Positions 34,056 to 45,679 of a stretch of DNA of 64,000 nucleotides are shown one piece after another. The DNA is from Dermatemys mawii. Its lineage: Eukaryota > Chordata > Testudines > Dermatemydidae. The notes beneath the pieces are model-generated. The model saw only the letters and a program-made list of their open reading frames with translations, had not been told where the DNA came from and searched no databases. Position numbers and translations under genes: made by a program. Within the stretch, counting starts at the first letter, position 1. Each line of letters opens with the position of its first letter. The stretch spans positions 16,810,344 to 16,874,343 of the forward strand of contig ML677334.1 of the NCBI GenBank assembly GCA_007922305.1, given 5' to 3'.

Positions 34056-34983
34056 TTACTAATAATACCCCTTGTACAATTAGCCTTCTTCACAACTTCA
34101 TCCCATTGTTGATTCATTTTCAATCTGAGATCCACCATAACCCCCAGATCTTTTACAGCAGTACTACCACCTACCAGGTTGTTCCCTATTTTGTAGTTGT
34201 GAATCTGATTTTTCCTTCCCTAGTGTAGTATTTTGCATTTGTCTTTACTGAATTTCACCTTGTTTAAACCATTTCCCCCATTTGTCAATGTCATCATCAA
34301 TTCTAATCCTGCCCATCAGAGTGCCTGTCACCTCTCCCAGTTTGGTGTCACCCACAATTTTACAAGTATACTGTTCACTCTGTTACCCAAGTCATGAATT
34401 AAAATATTGAATAATACCAGGCCCAGGACTGCCCCATATGGGACTCCACTAGATATATCCTCCCAGTTTTATAGTGAAGCATTAAGAACTGTTCTTTGAG
34501 TGTGATTTTACAACCAGTTGTGCATCCACCTTATAGTAATTTCATTTAGACCACATTTCTTTAGTTTGCTTATGAGATAGTCATGTGGGACTATGTCAAA
34601 AGCCTTAGTAAAACCAAGATATAGTATGTCTACTTCTTCCCGCTTATTCATTAGGCCAGTAACCTTGTCAAAAAGAAAATTAGATTGGTTTGGCTTGATT
34701 TGTTTTTGATTTGTCTGGGTGCTTGAAAATTGATCAATTAATAATTTGTTCCAGTATCTCTCCAGGTGTTGAAGTTAGGCTGACTGGTCTATAATTCCCT
34801 GTGTCCTCTTTGTTCCCCTTTTTAAAAGATAGGTACTATGTTTGCCCTTCTACAGTTCTCTTGTCCCTCACCTGTCTTCCATGAGTTCTTAAAGATTCCA
34901 AGATTTCTTCAGCTAGTTCCTTATGTACCCTAGGATGAATGTCATCAGACTCTGCTGACTTGAATACATCCAAGTTATGTAAG

Positions 34984-35170
34984 TATCAGAGAGGTAGCCA
35001 TGTTAGTCTGGATCTGCAAAAGCAACAAAGATTCCTGTGGCACCTTATAGACTAACAGACGTATTGGAGACTAACAGATGTATCAGATCTGATGAAGTGG
35101 ATATTCACCCTCAAAAGCTTATACTTCAATACGTCTGTTAGTCTAAGTGCCACAGGACTCTGTCACTTTT
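34984..35170 (-). mobile_element. Fold-back PLE 3' fragment inserted in CR1
   Basis: The left part on the plus strand (ATCAGAGAGGTAGCCATG, TTAGTCTGGATCTGC, CCTGTGGCACCTTATAGACT, AACAGACGTATTGG) is the reverse complement of a PLE 3' end. The right part (CAATACGTCTGTTAGTC, TAAGTGCCACAGGACTC) repeats the same block in the opposite orientation. The flanks CCAAGTTATGTAA (34970-34982) and CCAACTTATCTAA (35171-35183) are a 13-bp target duplication with two mismatches, and CR1 sequence continues on both sides. The insertion therefore post-dates the CR1. Confidence 0.75.
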
Positions 35171-35304
35171 CCAACTTATCTAAATATTCTTTAACTTGTT
35201 CTTTCTCTATTTTGGCTTGCATTCCCCCTCCCCATTGTTAATATTGATTCTGTTGAGTATCTGGTCATCATTAACCATTTTAGTGAAGAATCACAGAAAC
35301 GTAG

Positions 35305-36379
35305 TGTCACGTTACTAAAATTATCTGGGATCATATAGATCATTGGTGCAACTAAGGTCCTGTAGGGGCACCAAATCTTAGGTAAAGGGGGTCATATAAG
35401 GTGTCTACAATCAGGTTATGGTCTGCTGATTATGAGTATGCTATCTGTATGTGTGTATCATTTTTTTAGTTGAAGTTATGAATATTGACTCTGTACTGTC
35501 TGTCTTTCCAAATATTGTGCTATGCTGTTGGGGACATTTCAGAGCCCTTGGTGTTAAGTGTCGCTTGCCATGCTTGATGGCCCGTTAAGGATTATCAGCT
35601 ATCCAATGGACCCATTAAGGAAAGGCAGACACATCCTGTGTCTTAGCAAGGGGGGCAGGAATTGCCCAACTGACTCAAACTCCATTTTACTGTCAGTTTC
35701 CACAGCGAAGGACAAAGAACATTCCTGCACCTGGGAAGGATATAAAAGGGTGGTATCCCATCCCCATTTGTCTTTAATCTCCAGTCTCCAGCCTCCAGCC
35801 TAGCTCCTACTTCTGGATGGGACTTTGCTACAAAGGGGCGGTCTGGCCAAAGGATTGATGACCCATTCCTCCTGGGAATGTATTCCAGAGACTCTATTTG
35901 AACCTGCAGTTATTCTACAACTGATGCAAGCCATTACTGTGTGTATTTGATTTCCTTTAACCATTCCTAACCCTCTCCTATATCTTTTTCCTTGTATAAT
36001 AAACTTTTAGATTCTAAAGGATTGGCTACAGTGTGATTTATGGGTGAAACCTGATTTGTATATTGACCTGGGTCTGGGGCCTGATTCTTTGGAATCGGGG
36101 AGAACCATTTTCTTTATTTGGGGTATTGGTTTCCATAACCGTTTGTCCCCAGGACAGATGGCTGCTGCTGGTGATACTGGGAAGCTGGAGTGTCTAAGGG
36201 AATTGCTTGTGTGACTTGTGGCTAGCCAGTGGGGCGAAACCAAAGTCTTTTCTGTCTGGCTGGTTTGGTAACCCTTTGGGGTGAGGAAACCCCAGCTTCG
36301 GGCTGTAATTGCCCCTTGTGAAGCAATTTGTCCTGATCTGACACTCTCAGTGGGTCACGCCAGGAACAGCACCATCACA
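35305..36379 (+). mobile_element. Solo LTR of an endogenous retrovirus-like element, copy 1
   Basis: Starts TGTCACGTTACTAAAA and ends AGCACCATCACA; the flanks CGTAG at 35300-35304 and 36380-36384 are identical, a 5-bp target duplication. TATAAAA is at 35741-35747 and AATAAA at 35998-36003, giving U3 about 436 bp, R about 250-280 bp and U5 about 370 bp. No internal gag-pol-env sequence adjoins, so it is a solo LTR left by recombination between two LTRs. A 5-bp duplication fits spuma/class III-like ERVs or Metaviridae; I cannot decide between them. Copy 2 at 57143-58258 is in the same orientation. Confidence 0.8.
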
Positions 36380-36384
36380 CGTAG

Positions 36385-36689
36385 GGCTACTGTGAATTTA
36401 CATAGCCACCTTCTCCTGAAGATGAAAGAGTTTGCATACATTAGTTAATTAAGCCTCATATTTACAGCTGGCTACATAATATCATTGAATAATTTATTGA
36501 CAAATTTTGCCCTTTTTAATGATAACTTAATCAATATTTTAAATTCTTACTATTTCCCCCACAATTTATGCAACTGGTGAGTAACTTCTGACCATGTCTG
36601 ATGCCGGGTCTATTTGACACATTTTGCAATTTTAATTTAAATGAAATATTTGCCAACTAACTTTATTCATTGTTTTCCCAGTTCTACTC
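36385..36689. other. No gene seen; possible end of the CR1
   Basis: The ~40 bases after the LTR duplication (CATAGCCACCTTCTCCTGAA) may continue the minus-strand CR1, which would put the LTR inside it, but the match is weak. The rest is AT-rich. Confidence 0.3.
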
Positions 36690-36800
36690 ACAATACTGTG
36701 TAGGGAAGACAACTGTTATTTTCCTGCAATCTCACAGATGGGGCACTGAGACACAGGATTTAGCATGACCTGTCCAAAGTCACACAGTGACTTGTTGGCA
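36690..36800 (+). mobile_element. MIR/CORE-SINE-like fragment
   Basis: TCTCACAGATGGGGCACTGA, GACACAGGATTTAGCATGAC and CTGTCCAAAGTCACACAGTG follow the order of the CORE-SINE core and the part downstream of it, as at 13080-13190. Confidence 0.55.
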
Positions 36801-39800
36801 TAAGTCCCACTTAAACCTATTGGGTGTACAGGCCTTGTGTTAATGCTCCACACTTATGATGGTGAGCCTGAACAAAAAGTTCAGTTCTGGGGGTGAAACT
36901 TTCCTAAAATTCAGCTGGAGAGTGTTCAGATCTAGGATTTTGATTCAGGCCCATCTCTTTGTTTGGAAAGGTATGTATCAGTGCCCTTTGCAATCCATCA
37001 ATAAACAAAAGCAATGTGCAAACTTTTTAAGTTACAAAAGGCCCAACAATTGACTCCTCGGCTCCCAGCAAGCCACCCCATCTTTTTTATTGAACAAAAA
37101 TAAAAGAATGTTGTCAGAGATGAGCAAACCAATGCTGAGCTCTGGCTCTGGTGGACATGGGTCGCAAAGGCACTCCACAAAGAAGACCATGTTGCTTACC
37201 ATCTGCAAGAATGGACAGTGAGAACAACCTAAAGGATTATATATATTGGATAAGATAATTTTCACGGGTCATATGTTGCACCCAATGCTCAGCAAATCTC
37301 AGCAATTTCAGATGAGTTTGCTTCAAGTCCTGGGTTTATTTGACTCCCAACATTGAAAAGGTATGAATCCAACATGCACCAAACCTGGAAACAAGATTTG
37401 GGTGAAATGCTGCTAATTGAAACTACTGAGTTTTGTGCAGTTCTGGGTTGGATCTTGACAAAGCGAAGATTGAGAGAAGCTGAGGTACTACACTCTGCTC
37501 GTGTACTGATAGAACCAGACAATCTTAATTCTACTGATGTGCAGGCACTAACCAGGCAAAAGTCCTTTCGAAGTCTAGAAGAGTTTTGCCTGAGTAATGA
37601 TGCAAAAACCATGCACTGCATCTGACAGAGTCAGCAAAGCAAAATATAGGGCTAAATTGTGGCTTTGCCATAAGTCCTCTGTATGGGAAGTGCACAGCCA
37701 TGTGGCCTTAGGAACAAGGCAGGACACAGATCATGTCTCATAGAGTCAATCTGTCTCCTGCATTCCTAATGCTCTATACCTGGGGCACTACATGTGCACT
37801 GGCTAGCATATGGGGGATAACAGAGGAGGAGCCAAGGATGCATCTATTCCCGCTCACATGCATGTGGGAAACACAGCAGGCCACAGTATGGTTAGCAGGT
37901 GCAGAAGGGTAAAGCAGCCATTGTTTTAATTTTGTCTAGATGAGAAAACAAAAATGTTGAGATATGACCAGTCCTTGTAAGGAATATTGCTTGATCTCTG
38001 TCTGTCTCCGAAGTACAGTATAGATTAAATGCATAGACTGAATAAACATTTTAGAGACAAGATTTACGGTACAGCCATTTCTTTTTGGGAAAGGCTGAGT
38101 AAATTGGCCTAATCAGTCAAATTAAAGATTTGTTCCCCCTGTAATACTGAATCTCCTCTAATGCTACTGAATTTTTCTAAGGAAAAATTAATAAAAATGT
38201 CTTATCATGGATCAATAGTTGAAAGTGATGGACTTACAGTACTGAATTTAAATGAGCTTGTGAGTCTAGGATCAAACATTCCTTCTAGCCTTGGGATTTG
38301 CTTGATATTTTTTTCTGTTATCTCTCATGATTAGTTTAAAGTAGTATGTTTAAGTTCATTAACCTCCAAAATTATCTTTAAAGTGAAGGAGGAGAAAATG
38401 ACATGTGCTGGGACATATCAGAATGTAACAGGCTGGTATAGTTATGTGTCTGGAGATTGTCTGAGGTATCACTTAGGAGGAAAAAGGTGTGAAGGGGAAT
38501 TTTAAGACAAATACAAGTAGTTCCAGATTTGGGTGCTCTCTTGGTATTAAACATCTTCTTACCATGAAATGGGATATGAAATGTACTAAATTTCCACTAA
38601 AATACATGCAAGTGCTATAAAAACAATACCAACTTTGTATCCAAGACTATTGCACATTGTCTACTGCAGCAACTTCAACAGAATTTGTTTCTCTATCATC
38701 TATACCAGAACTGTTCTAGTGTGGGCAAGAGGCACCAAGAATGCTAACCTCTTCCACAAGTACAACTTGGGGACAGCAACATATGAAATCAGTTACTCTG
38801 TGTCTATAGCTCGTATAATACATTCTTTTGATGGGGGATATGAGAAGAAACACAGCTTAGAAGTAACAATCAAAATACAGTTTGTGGAGAGCCCTGTAGG
38901 CCTTGTAGAGTACCACTACTATCTGCCCCTACACACATCACATCTCAGCCATTGATGTCTCATTGCAAAAGGAAGAAATGAATTGACTAGTTCTTGAATT
39001 CAAGGCTGTCTGAAAGGGAAACCAACTTTAAGTAGCAGAAGAACTTCTGGCAAGTACTACCTTTGAAAATTATTCAGATGTATAGTGTGAAGACTAGGTG
39101 GGCATCTGAATTAGTTTAGGACTACTATAGCCTCAGCTGGAGTAAATTATATTGACTTCAATGGAGCTTTGTCAATTTACCCCAGCTGAATGTCCAGCCT
39201 TTTCCTTCCTGCCATCCTCAGTCCATTTTGTCCCCTATGATTAACATCAAGAATCCCTAAAAGGCAGGTACCCAGCACACATTGTAGACCCAAAAAATGC
39301 TCTCCCCTTTATTCTTGTTGAATATTCATCTTCCTTAATATTTCACTATCTTACATACACCCCCTTGCTGTATAATCTTTTGCATATGACAGCCCTGCTG
39401 CTTAAAGGTTTGCACTAAATGCATTAGTTTTAGAGCTGCGAGAAAAACATGATCAAAATAAAATATGATTAAAATAAAACTGAAATTGGGCAACATTTCA
39501 CCCATTTAGACGTTACTTACATTTCCTTATAAGAATTTTGCAAGCTCTTACACATCTTGCCCATTTGAAATAAGTATCTAAATAATGCTTGTATGTATTC
39601 TGGAATAAAGGTCTTCTTAAATACATTTAATGTGTCACATTTTATTCTAGCAAGAGTTTATTTGGTGCAATATACTTGGTTGCATTGTGGCAGATTCAGG
39701 AGATTCATGTCTTGCCTTGCATACTCAGGATATATACTGTATAATGATGATATCTATATGACACATTGCAAAGCCATATAAGTTACATTTATCATGCACC

Positions 39801-39823
39801 TCACATGCACTCTGCCCACTTAT
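36801..39823. other. No gene seen; old repeat trace near 39140-39190
   Basis: GGAGTAAATTATATTGACTT followed by CAATGGAGCTTTGTC near 39139 is the ancient CATTGAAGTCAATG-type repeat. Opposed ORFs at 37289-37625 (90 and 110 codons) overlap on both strands and show no domain. An ORF of 106 codons at 38635-38955 is likewise unassigned. The stretch ends in CCAAG (39824-39828), the target duplication of the next element. Confidence 0.35.
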
Positions 39824-39828
39824 CCAAG

Positions 39829-40869
39829 TGCGGTCTGTCTGGCACTGCAGCGCCCCTTTGCGGCAGGGGTGGGATGTGGTGTCGGACCCTGGCCACTCTC
39901 CAATCTCTACGCCCGTCTCACTGCAGGTGTCCGGAGGCAGCCTAACAGCCTGCCTCCATATAACTTCTTCCAGTCGGAGGGCAGTACGGCCCAAAGGCCT
40001 GAGTCTATACAACTTCCCCCCAGTCTCGGGGCAGTGTGGCCCAATGGCCAGAGTCTATATAACTTCTCCCCAGTCTTGGGGCAGCATTGCCCAATGGCCT
40101 GAGTCTATACAACTTCTCCCCAGTCTCAGGGAAGCGTGGCCCAATGGCCACAATCTACATAACTTCCCCAAAGTCTCGGGATAGCACGGCCTACCAGCCA
40201 GAGTCCATAGATTCCCCCCAAGTCTCAGGGTAGTGCAGCGTAGCAGCCAGAGTCTATAGAACTTCCCCAAGTCTCAGGGTAGCGTGGCTTGGCAGCCAGA
40301 GTCTATAGAACTTCCCCAAGCCTTGGGGTAGCGTGACCCAACGGCCAGAGTCTATAAATATATTCCCTTCGCAGGCAAGGTAGTGCAGCCTAGTGGCTGC
40401 AGCGGTAGGGGGACCCGGGCTCATCCTCTGCACTGGGTCCCGACCCAGGGCTCACCTGATGGTGGAGCTTCTCCTGCGCCTAGCTCGGCGCGGATCCACC
40501 CACAACATGCCGAGCGTCTGCGTGTCTTTAACAGTCCCCTGGGTCTCTTCCTACTCGCATTGCCTTGCCTTCTGCATCCAGGGGTCCTCCGATCAGTTCC
40601 TGTTCAGGGCCGTCGTTGAGCTGGGCCTCAAGTTGTGTCCCGGCTGGGCTGGCCTCTGGAACCTGGGGTCCTGGCTGTCCCTCTGCAGGAGTTAGCAGCA
40701 TGCCTCTTTCTCCTCCGGTCGTCAGTCCCAACTGAGCTGCTCTGCAGGCTTTTATACCTGACCTCCAGTTGGAGCATGCCCAGCAGAGCTTCTGGGGCAT
40801 GGCTTCCTCTGCTAAGAGGGAAGGGTTAACCCCCACGGTACCAGTGCGGGGCCACTCAGCCCCGTCACA
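39829..40869 (-). mobile_element. GC-rich TG...CA element (solo LTR or TRIM-like), minus-strand copy
   Basis: On the minus strand the element starts TGTGACGGGGCTGAGTGG at 40869 and ends CAGACAGACCGCA at 39829. CCAAG occurs at both flanks (39824-39828 and 40870-40874), a perfect 5-bp target duplication. A TATAAA box is at 40751-40756 (minus). A CCCGGGTCCCCC-containing block near 40420 aligns with the GC-rich block of the 24378 copy, and the 3' end (CCGCAAAGGGGCG...CAGTGCC) aligns with the 3' end of that copy. Its 5' end differs, though it keeps a GGGGC...GCCCC hairpin. Downstream of the TATA box it carries a 50-bp minisatellite, which the other copies lack. Confidence 0.7.
39971..40370 (+). 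repeat. 50-bp minisatellite, about eight units
   Basis: Units begin AGTCTCGGGGCAG or close variants at about 39972, 40021, 40071, 40121, 40171, 40220, 40269 and 40318, a period of 49-50 bp. Each unit includes GGCC.A.GGCC and GAGTCTATA.AACTTC. The array lies inside the minus-strand GC-rich element at 39829-40869. Units differ by a few substitutions, so the array is not recent. Confidence 0.85.
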
Positions 40870-40874
40870 CCAAG

Positions 40875-41986
40875 TTTAGTCAGACTATATCGAACATCCT
40901 TAAATTCTGAGAAGCTTTGAATAGTCACTAGCCCTTTTTTGTAACCCCAACCTTCTAGAGAAATATTTCTCGTTTTTATTCTAAATGTGGAACATTCCAC
41001 TAAATTAGAACAGGGATCAAGAGAGAAAATATCCACTGTGACAAGTATAAGGATGGTATTGCCTGATCCAGGATGGGAAGAAATGGCAGTTTTATAGCAC
41101 TGGAAAGGGGAGATCTAAGTTTCCCAATGGGACACCATCATTTGCTTCAAACCCTGGTAGGTCCAGAGAATACAATATTAAAAAGGATAGTACTATTCTG
41201 AAAAGTGACCGATCAGCCATCAGAGAGAGGGGGGAAGATTTAGGCCTGCTGCTATTCCTAAAAAAAGGAGAATAAGAAAAGGGTTGATAAAGACTAAGAA
41301 AGATAACCAGGGAGTAGGCCCACATTGCTTTAGTATTAATAATGTCCCAGGAACTCAGTCATAAGCAATGGTACCAGATCCAAATGCAGATCATGTACAG
41401 GGTAAGTGATATCAGTTCCATTTAGAATTCAAATCTATTGTACTTTGTGGCGCTCAAATTAATTTAGTTCTTTATTTGTTAGACAGTATTTTCTCCCTCC
41501 TGGCTAACAATGGAGTATAATAATCCAATCAGCAGCATACCTTCTCTTCAGAATAAACATCTAGTCTAATACGTTGAACTTGACTGAAAAAATTAAAATA
41601 TATTCCCTGAATTGTTTTTTCCACCAGCTATTTTGTGTTTATTCAAGAACAAATATGGTCACAGTAGACACCATTTAAAACATTTTTAACCAATGGCAAC
41701 AGGAAAAAAGCATCTCTGAGAAACGACAGGGAAGCTATGAACACTTAGTCAGGTGTAGTGTCAATGCTTAAAACCCCACACGAACACAGACACAGTGCAG
41801 CTAGACATCAAGAACATGGCTTTCAATGTCACAAGCTGCCCTTAAAGGAAACATACTCAATGTATTCAAGAGCTGTGGGAATGAAAAGTAGCATGGACAT
41901 CAGATTTTCTGAACTGCACATTAAAAGTGTCAGCATTTCTACTCCTCCACTGAATTTTTCAAATGGCTTTTACTCTGTCCTGACTA

Positions 41987-41987
<1 letters not shown>
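40875..41987. other. No gene seen
   Basis: AT-rich sequence with only short, domain-free ORFs and no repeat I can delimit. Confidence 0.4.

Positions 41988-42029
<42 letters not shown>
41988..42029 (+). repeat. (AAT)14 microsatellite
   Basis: Fourteen perfect AAT units followed by a decayed TAATAAATAAA tail. A run of isoleucines in an overlapping 93-codon ORF is only its translation. Confidence 0.9.
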
Positions 42030-43544
42030 TAATAAATAAAAGACACTGTGCATCCCAACATCAGCAATATGAAGAGAAATCTAAGGGTTTTTTTCCATAT
42101 TAAACTTGGTGGGAGTGGAGTGCATTTTTCAATCTTCATTTTATTTCTCTTCTCTGAGCTAGATGTGATACCCTTACTCACCTTGAACAGTACCTTACTC
42201 CTCAAAACATCTCACTGATTTCAACAGAAGTACCCCAGTAAAGTGGTACTCAATGAAAGTAATCTGTAATTTGGTCCACCCTGGTCAAAGAAATGGCAAT
42301 ATGTTACATTAAGTAATCATTTTTTTAAGTTGTACCAAATAACGTATGTCTAGCTGAGATAACTAGCACACTGAATGTTTTCAATAGGTAATTTTTCAGA
42401 ACACAGACCTTGTACTTTTCCAAATGACAGAGGAAAAGTGGGTATTGCTTTGGAGTGATAACAGTGGTGGGGAGGGTTATGGAAAGCAGGGAATGGCCAT
42501 CAGAGAATTAACAGCATAGTCAGAAGCATACTGCAGAGCCTCCCCTCAGAAGGTCAGATTTTGACCCCATGACTCATGCTGGGTAGTCCCGTACACAAGG
42601 TGTACTCTCAGTAAAGTCAGTCTGGACTGCTAACCGAATAAGATCCTACACAACAGAAGTAAGGCCCATAAGGAATTATGAGTTATTAAAAAGCATCTTG
42701 TTTGTAATGATTTACACTCCATTCCCCAGAAGCCAAACTACTGAGGGATGTATTTTTGTTTTTAAAGTGTCTTTTGCATTCAAGTATTACAGTTAAAAAG
42801 TAATCCTCAAAAACTGACAACTAGTTGTAAAAAAGGATAGAACAGAAAGGGATAGGCAGTAGGGAAGGCAGCAGTACAAATGAAACTTGATATAACACGA
42901 AATGGAACAGTGCACATGAGCCAGATTTAGACAGCCTTATTCATACTGAGCTGCCTTACTCCACAAGCAATGCCACTGAAATCAACTTGACTAGCTGCAG
43001 AAAGTGCTACTCATGATGAGTAAAGGTGTCAGAATTTGTCTCCCAAGTATTCTTTATAGAAGCCCCTTATCCACAGGGCCCACACTGTAACTTTACAATA
43101 TGTCCTGAGCGAGGGTCTCATAGTACAAATTCCATGCTTTCTCCTTCCTCGACCCCTACCCCACAACAACGGTTCCTTCTTTTTCCAGGAAAAAGTTATC
43201 TGTTGTTCCTTTCAACCAGTAGCAAATTCGTTCCACCCTCTGTGCTAAATCAGTTTACTGGCTAGTGCTTTTTTGGTGGTAGACTTCCACCCATTTCCTG
43301 CCTTTGACCACACGCTACCTGCTCATGACTAAGAATAGCAGGCCCATGGGAGCTGCTCTTCTCTATGTGTTGGGACCAGCGTCGTGATGCTGCTGTCATA
43401 AGGGCAGGACACAATCCTGTCTGCAGAACATAAATAACTGTTGGATAAAAAGACCAAAATTCAATATATAACTCCATGCTAGTTAATATACCGGATGTCT
43501 TTCTAAAGGAGATGCTATAGCTCAAAGAGATTTTATGGTCTTGA
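42030..43544. other. No gene seen; ancient repeat copies at about 42165-42270 and 42920-43030
   Basis: CCTTACTCACCTTGAACAGT followed by CTGATTTCAACAGAAGTACC, and later GCCTTACTCCACAAGCAATG followed by CTCATGATGAGTAAAGGTGT, are decayed copies of an old dispersed repeat with TACTCA...GAGTAAGG inverted ends around a CATTGAAGTCAATG-type core. No gene is supported. Confidence 0.4.
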
Positions 43545-43645
43545 TGCAGAAATTATTGGGTGAGATTCTATGCCCTCTGCTTTACAGGAGGTCAGACTAG
43601 ATGGTCATAATGGTCCCTTCTGGCCTTAATACAGATGAATATGAA
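43545..43645 (+). mobile_element. CR1 LINE 3' tail fragment
   Basis: GGGTGAGATTCTATGCCCTC, ACAGGAGGTCAGACTAGATG, GTCATAATGGTCCCTTCTGG and CCTTAATACAGATGAATATG form the terminal part of a CR1 3' UTR, closer to a full match than the copy at 2020-2285. Confidence 0.7.
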
Positions 43646-45679
43646 AGGTTTGTCATATCTAGCTTAATAAATCTTAACAGCCATCATATATTACGGAGGC
43701 ACTGAGCATGGCTCAATAGTAAAGGTGCATATGTCAGGTGAAAAGGCATTTCTACCCTGGTAATAACAAAGAATGTAGACAGCGGGTTAGTTTTTGAATT
43801 ATTTCAGAGCAGCAAGCATATCAGAGTTCTAAATTTCACAAACAAGCATTAATATTTGCAAGGAATTATAGGGATTAGCAAAAAATGTTGAGATCTTAAG
43901 TTAAAGAATCATTTGTTCCCAGCATCATTTAAAATAAGTATTCACATGCTCCTTATTTTCTTCTTGGTTATAAAGGCAATTCTTTGTTTGAACAAAGAGG
44001 AAAATGGATCTCTCAGAAGTTGCTTACACACTGAAAAGGAGGATTCCAATGGGAGGAAGCACATTAGTAGGCAAGGTTGTATTGTGCAAGTTCAAAACTT
44101 CTTCCTCAATAAGAGGGGTGTCCAATACATGAATTTATTGGCATTGTGTTGGGTACAGTACTGCCAAGTCCAAACACTGTAAAATCTGAGTCAGAACACC
44201 CCCTGCCTCGCCAAATCATGAGATTGGCTTTAAAATAATGAGATGTAAATATATCTCTTATTTGCTTTCTAGTTTGTGAGCCTTTCAAGGTCACTTTTTT
44301 CAACCTTATCTCTGCAGTCATAAGGACTAGAAACTGTTTTATAATGAAAAATTGAGATTCATACCTAATCACATGACTCCAAGAGCTTGTGCTTTAAAGA
44401 AAACACCAAATCCTGTGAGACTCGCAATACAAGTCCAAGAATTAGCCACACTCCCATTGTGTACTGGGCACCACAAGTCTATAATTTTGATCTCAGTTGC
44501 CCCTCACTGCATGCTTACTTTTTACTCTTGTACTGAGGTGAGTACTGAGCTATGTGGCCTCAGAGAAAACTCCAAGATGCATTCTACCTCAAGGAAACAG
44601 AGGGCTTAATTTTCTGCTAATATAAAGTGGCTGCATTGACCCAGAATGTCTCCTGGAACTCTTCAGCACACAGTGGTGGGGGAAAGGGGAGAAAATGCCA
44701 ATAGCTACATTCCATCAAACATATTCCCCCATGTGTCCAGCTAGTTCTGCTGGCCATGACCTCACCTATTGCTTGCTGCATCCCTACCTCCGTTGGGTTG
44801 CTTTGCAGCTCAGGAGATGCAGAGAGGGGCCAGCCCCTTGTGAGTTAAGGAGCACCAGGACTGCTGGAGTGCCCAGCTGCCATGTTGGGGCGTGGCACAG
44901 ATGAGACTCTTCACACTGTCCTCACCCTTGCGTACTGACTCCAATGAGAGGTCCTGTTGACTGTGAACAGTGTGATTTACCATGCTGTGTTTTACCTGGC
45001 TGTGTAGCTTGAAAGTATGTAGTTGATGAAACATTTTATATTCCCGATATGTGCTTCAACTGGAGACTTATTGAACATTACTATTAGCTTACACACATGA
45101 GCCAGGTCCTTCTGCCATACAAGTCAATAGGAGTTCTGCCATCAAATTCCATGGGAGCATGACTGTGCTCTCAAATACTAGGAACATGGGGAAATAAACA
45201 GGGGAGCTCTGCCTAGAAACTGCTGCTCATTTTTAACCATCAAACTTACATATATTTGAATGCCACTCAACATGTCCTTGTGTATACAAGATTCCACCTT
45301 GGAAAACCTATTCTAGAATGTCCCTTTTCCATTTGTATTTATGCTGTAGGTCAAAGTCTATTCTAACTTATTATCATCCACATTAAAAAAGGTTTCACAA
45401 GACATAAATCAGGGCACAATTTGTCCCAATATTTTTATTTGCTGTTTATTGTATTCAGTGCACAGCCATGCTTAATACCTTACATAAGACATGATGAGCC
45501 TTGTAGCTTTGGGATGTGTGGGACTGTGAATCTGAGAGTCCTCCTGTTCATCCCCTTCCTTCATAGGCCATGGGGAGAATGGGATTACCTACATTGTTCT
45601 CAACATGCTCATACACATTAGCAGCTCTGCATTAAGATAATTACTATAATCAAATATCAAGTTTCAAGACTTCATCTGT
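43646..45679. other. No gene seen; ancient repeat trace at about 45095-45170
   Basis: CATACAAGTCAATAGGAGTT followed by CAAATTCCATGGGAGCATGA is the CATTGAAGTCAATG-type repeat. ORFs up to 89 codons have no domain. Confidence 0.4.

Larger units (their letters stand above)
32738..35299 (-). mobile_element. CR1 LINE, 3' half, interrupted by two insertions
   Basis: Read on the minus strand, the 3' end starts with GATTCT-type bases at about 32738 and goes upstream through the ORF2 C-terminus into the RT domain. Translation near 34360-34450 gives GVPYGAVLGLVLFNILIHDL, the RT block before the active site; the following FADDTKLG has decayed to a VGDTKLGE-like string. The element is interrupted at about 33306-34055 and at 34984-35170 and ends against a solo LTR at 35305. 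Many frame breaks make it inactive. Its role in life would be target-primed reverse transcription. Confidence 0.8.

Noticed and set aside
37289..37625. Opposed ORFs of 110 and 90 codons
   Set aside because: They cover the same bases on both strands; neither shows a family signature.
39971..40370. Possible CRISPR-like array because of the regular period
   Set aside because: Units are contiguous tandem repeats without unique spacers, and the context is a vertebrate retroelement.
41758..42039. ORF ending in a poly-isoleucine run
   Set aside because: The run is the translated (AAT)14 microsatellite.
43695..43740. Possible second tRNA-like SINE head (GGCTCAATAGTAAAGG)
   Set aside because: Only a weak box A-like word and no box B at the right distance.
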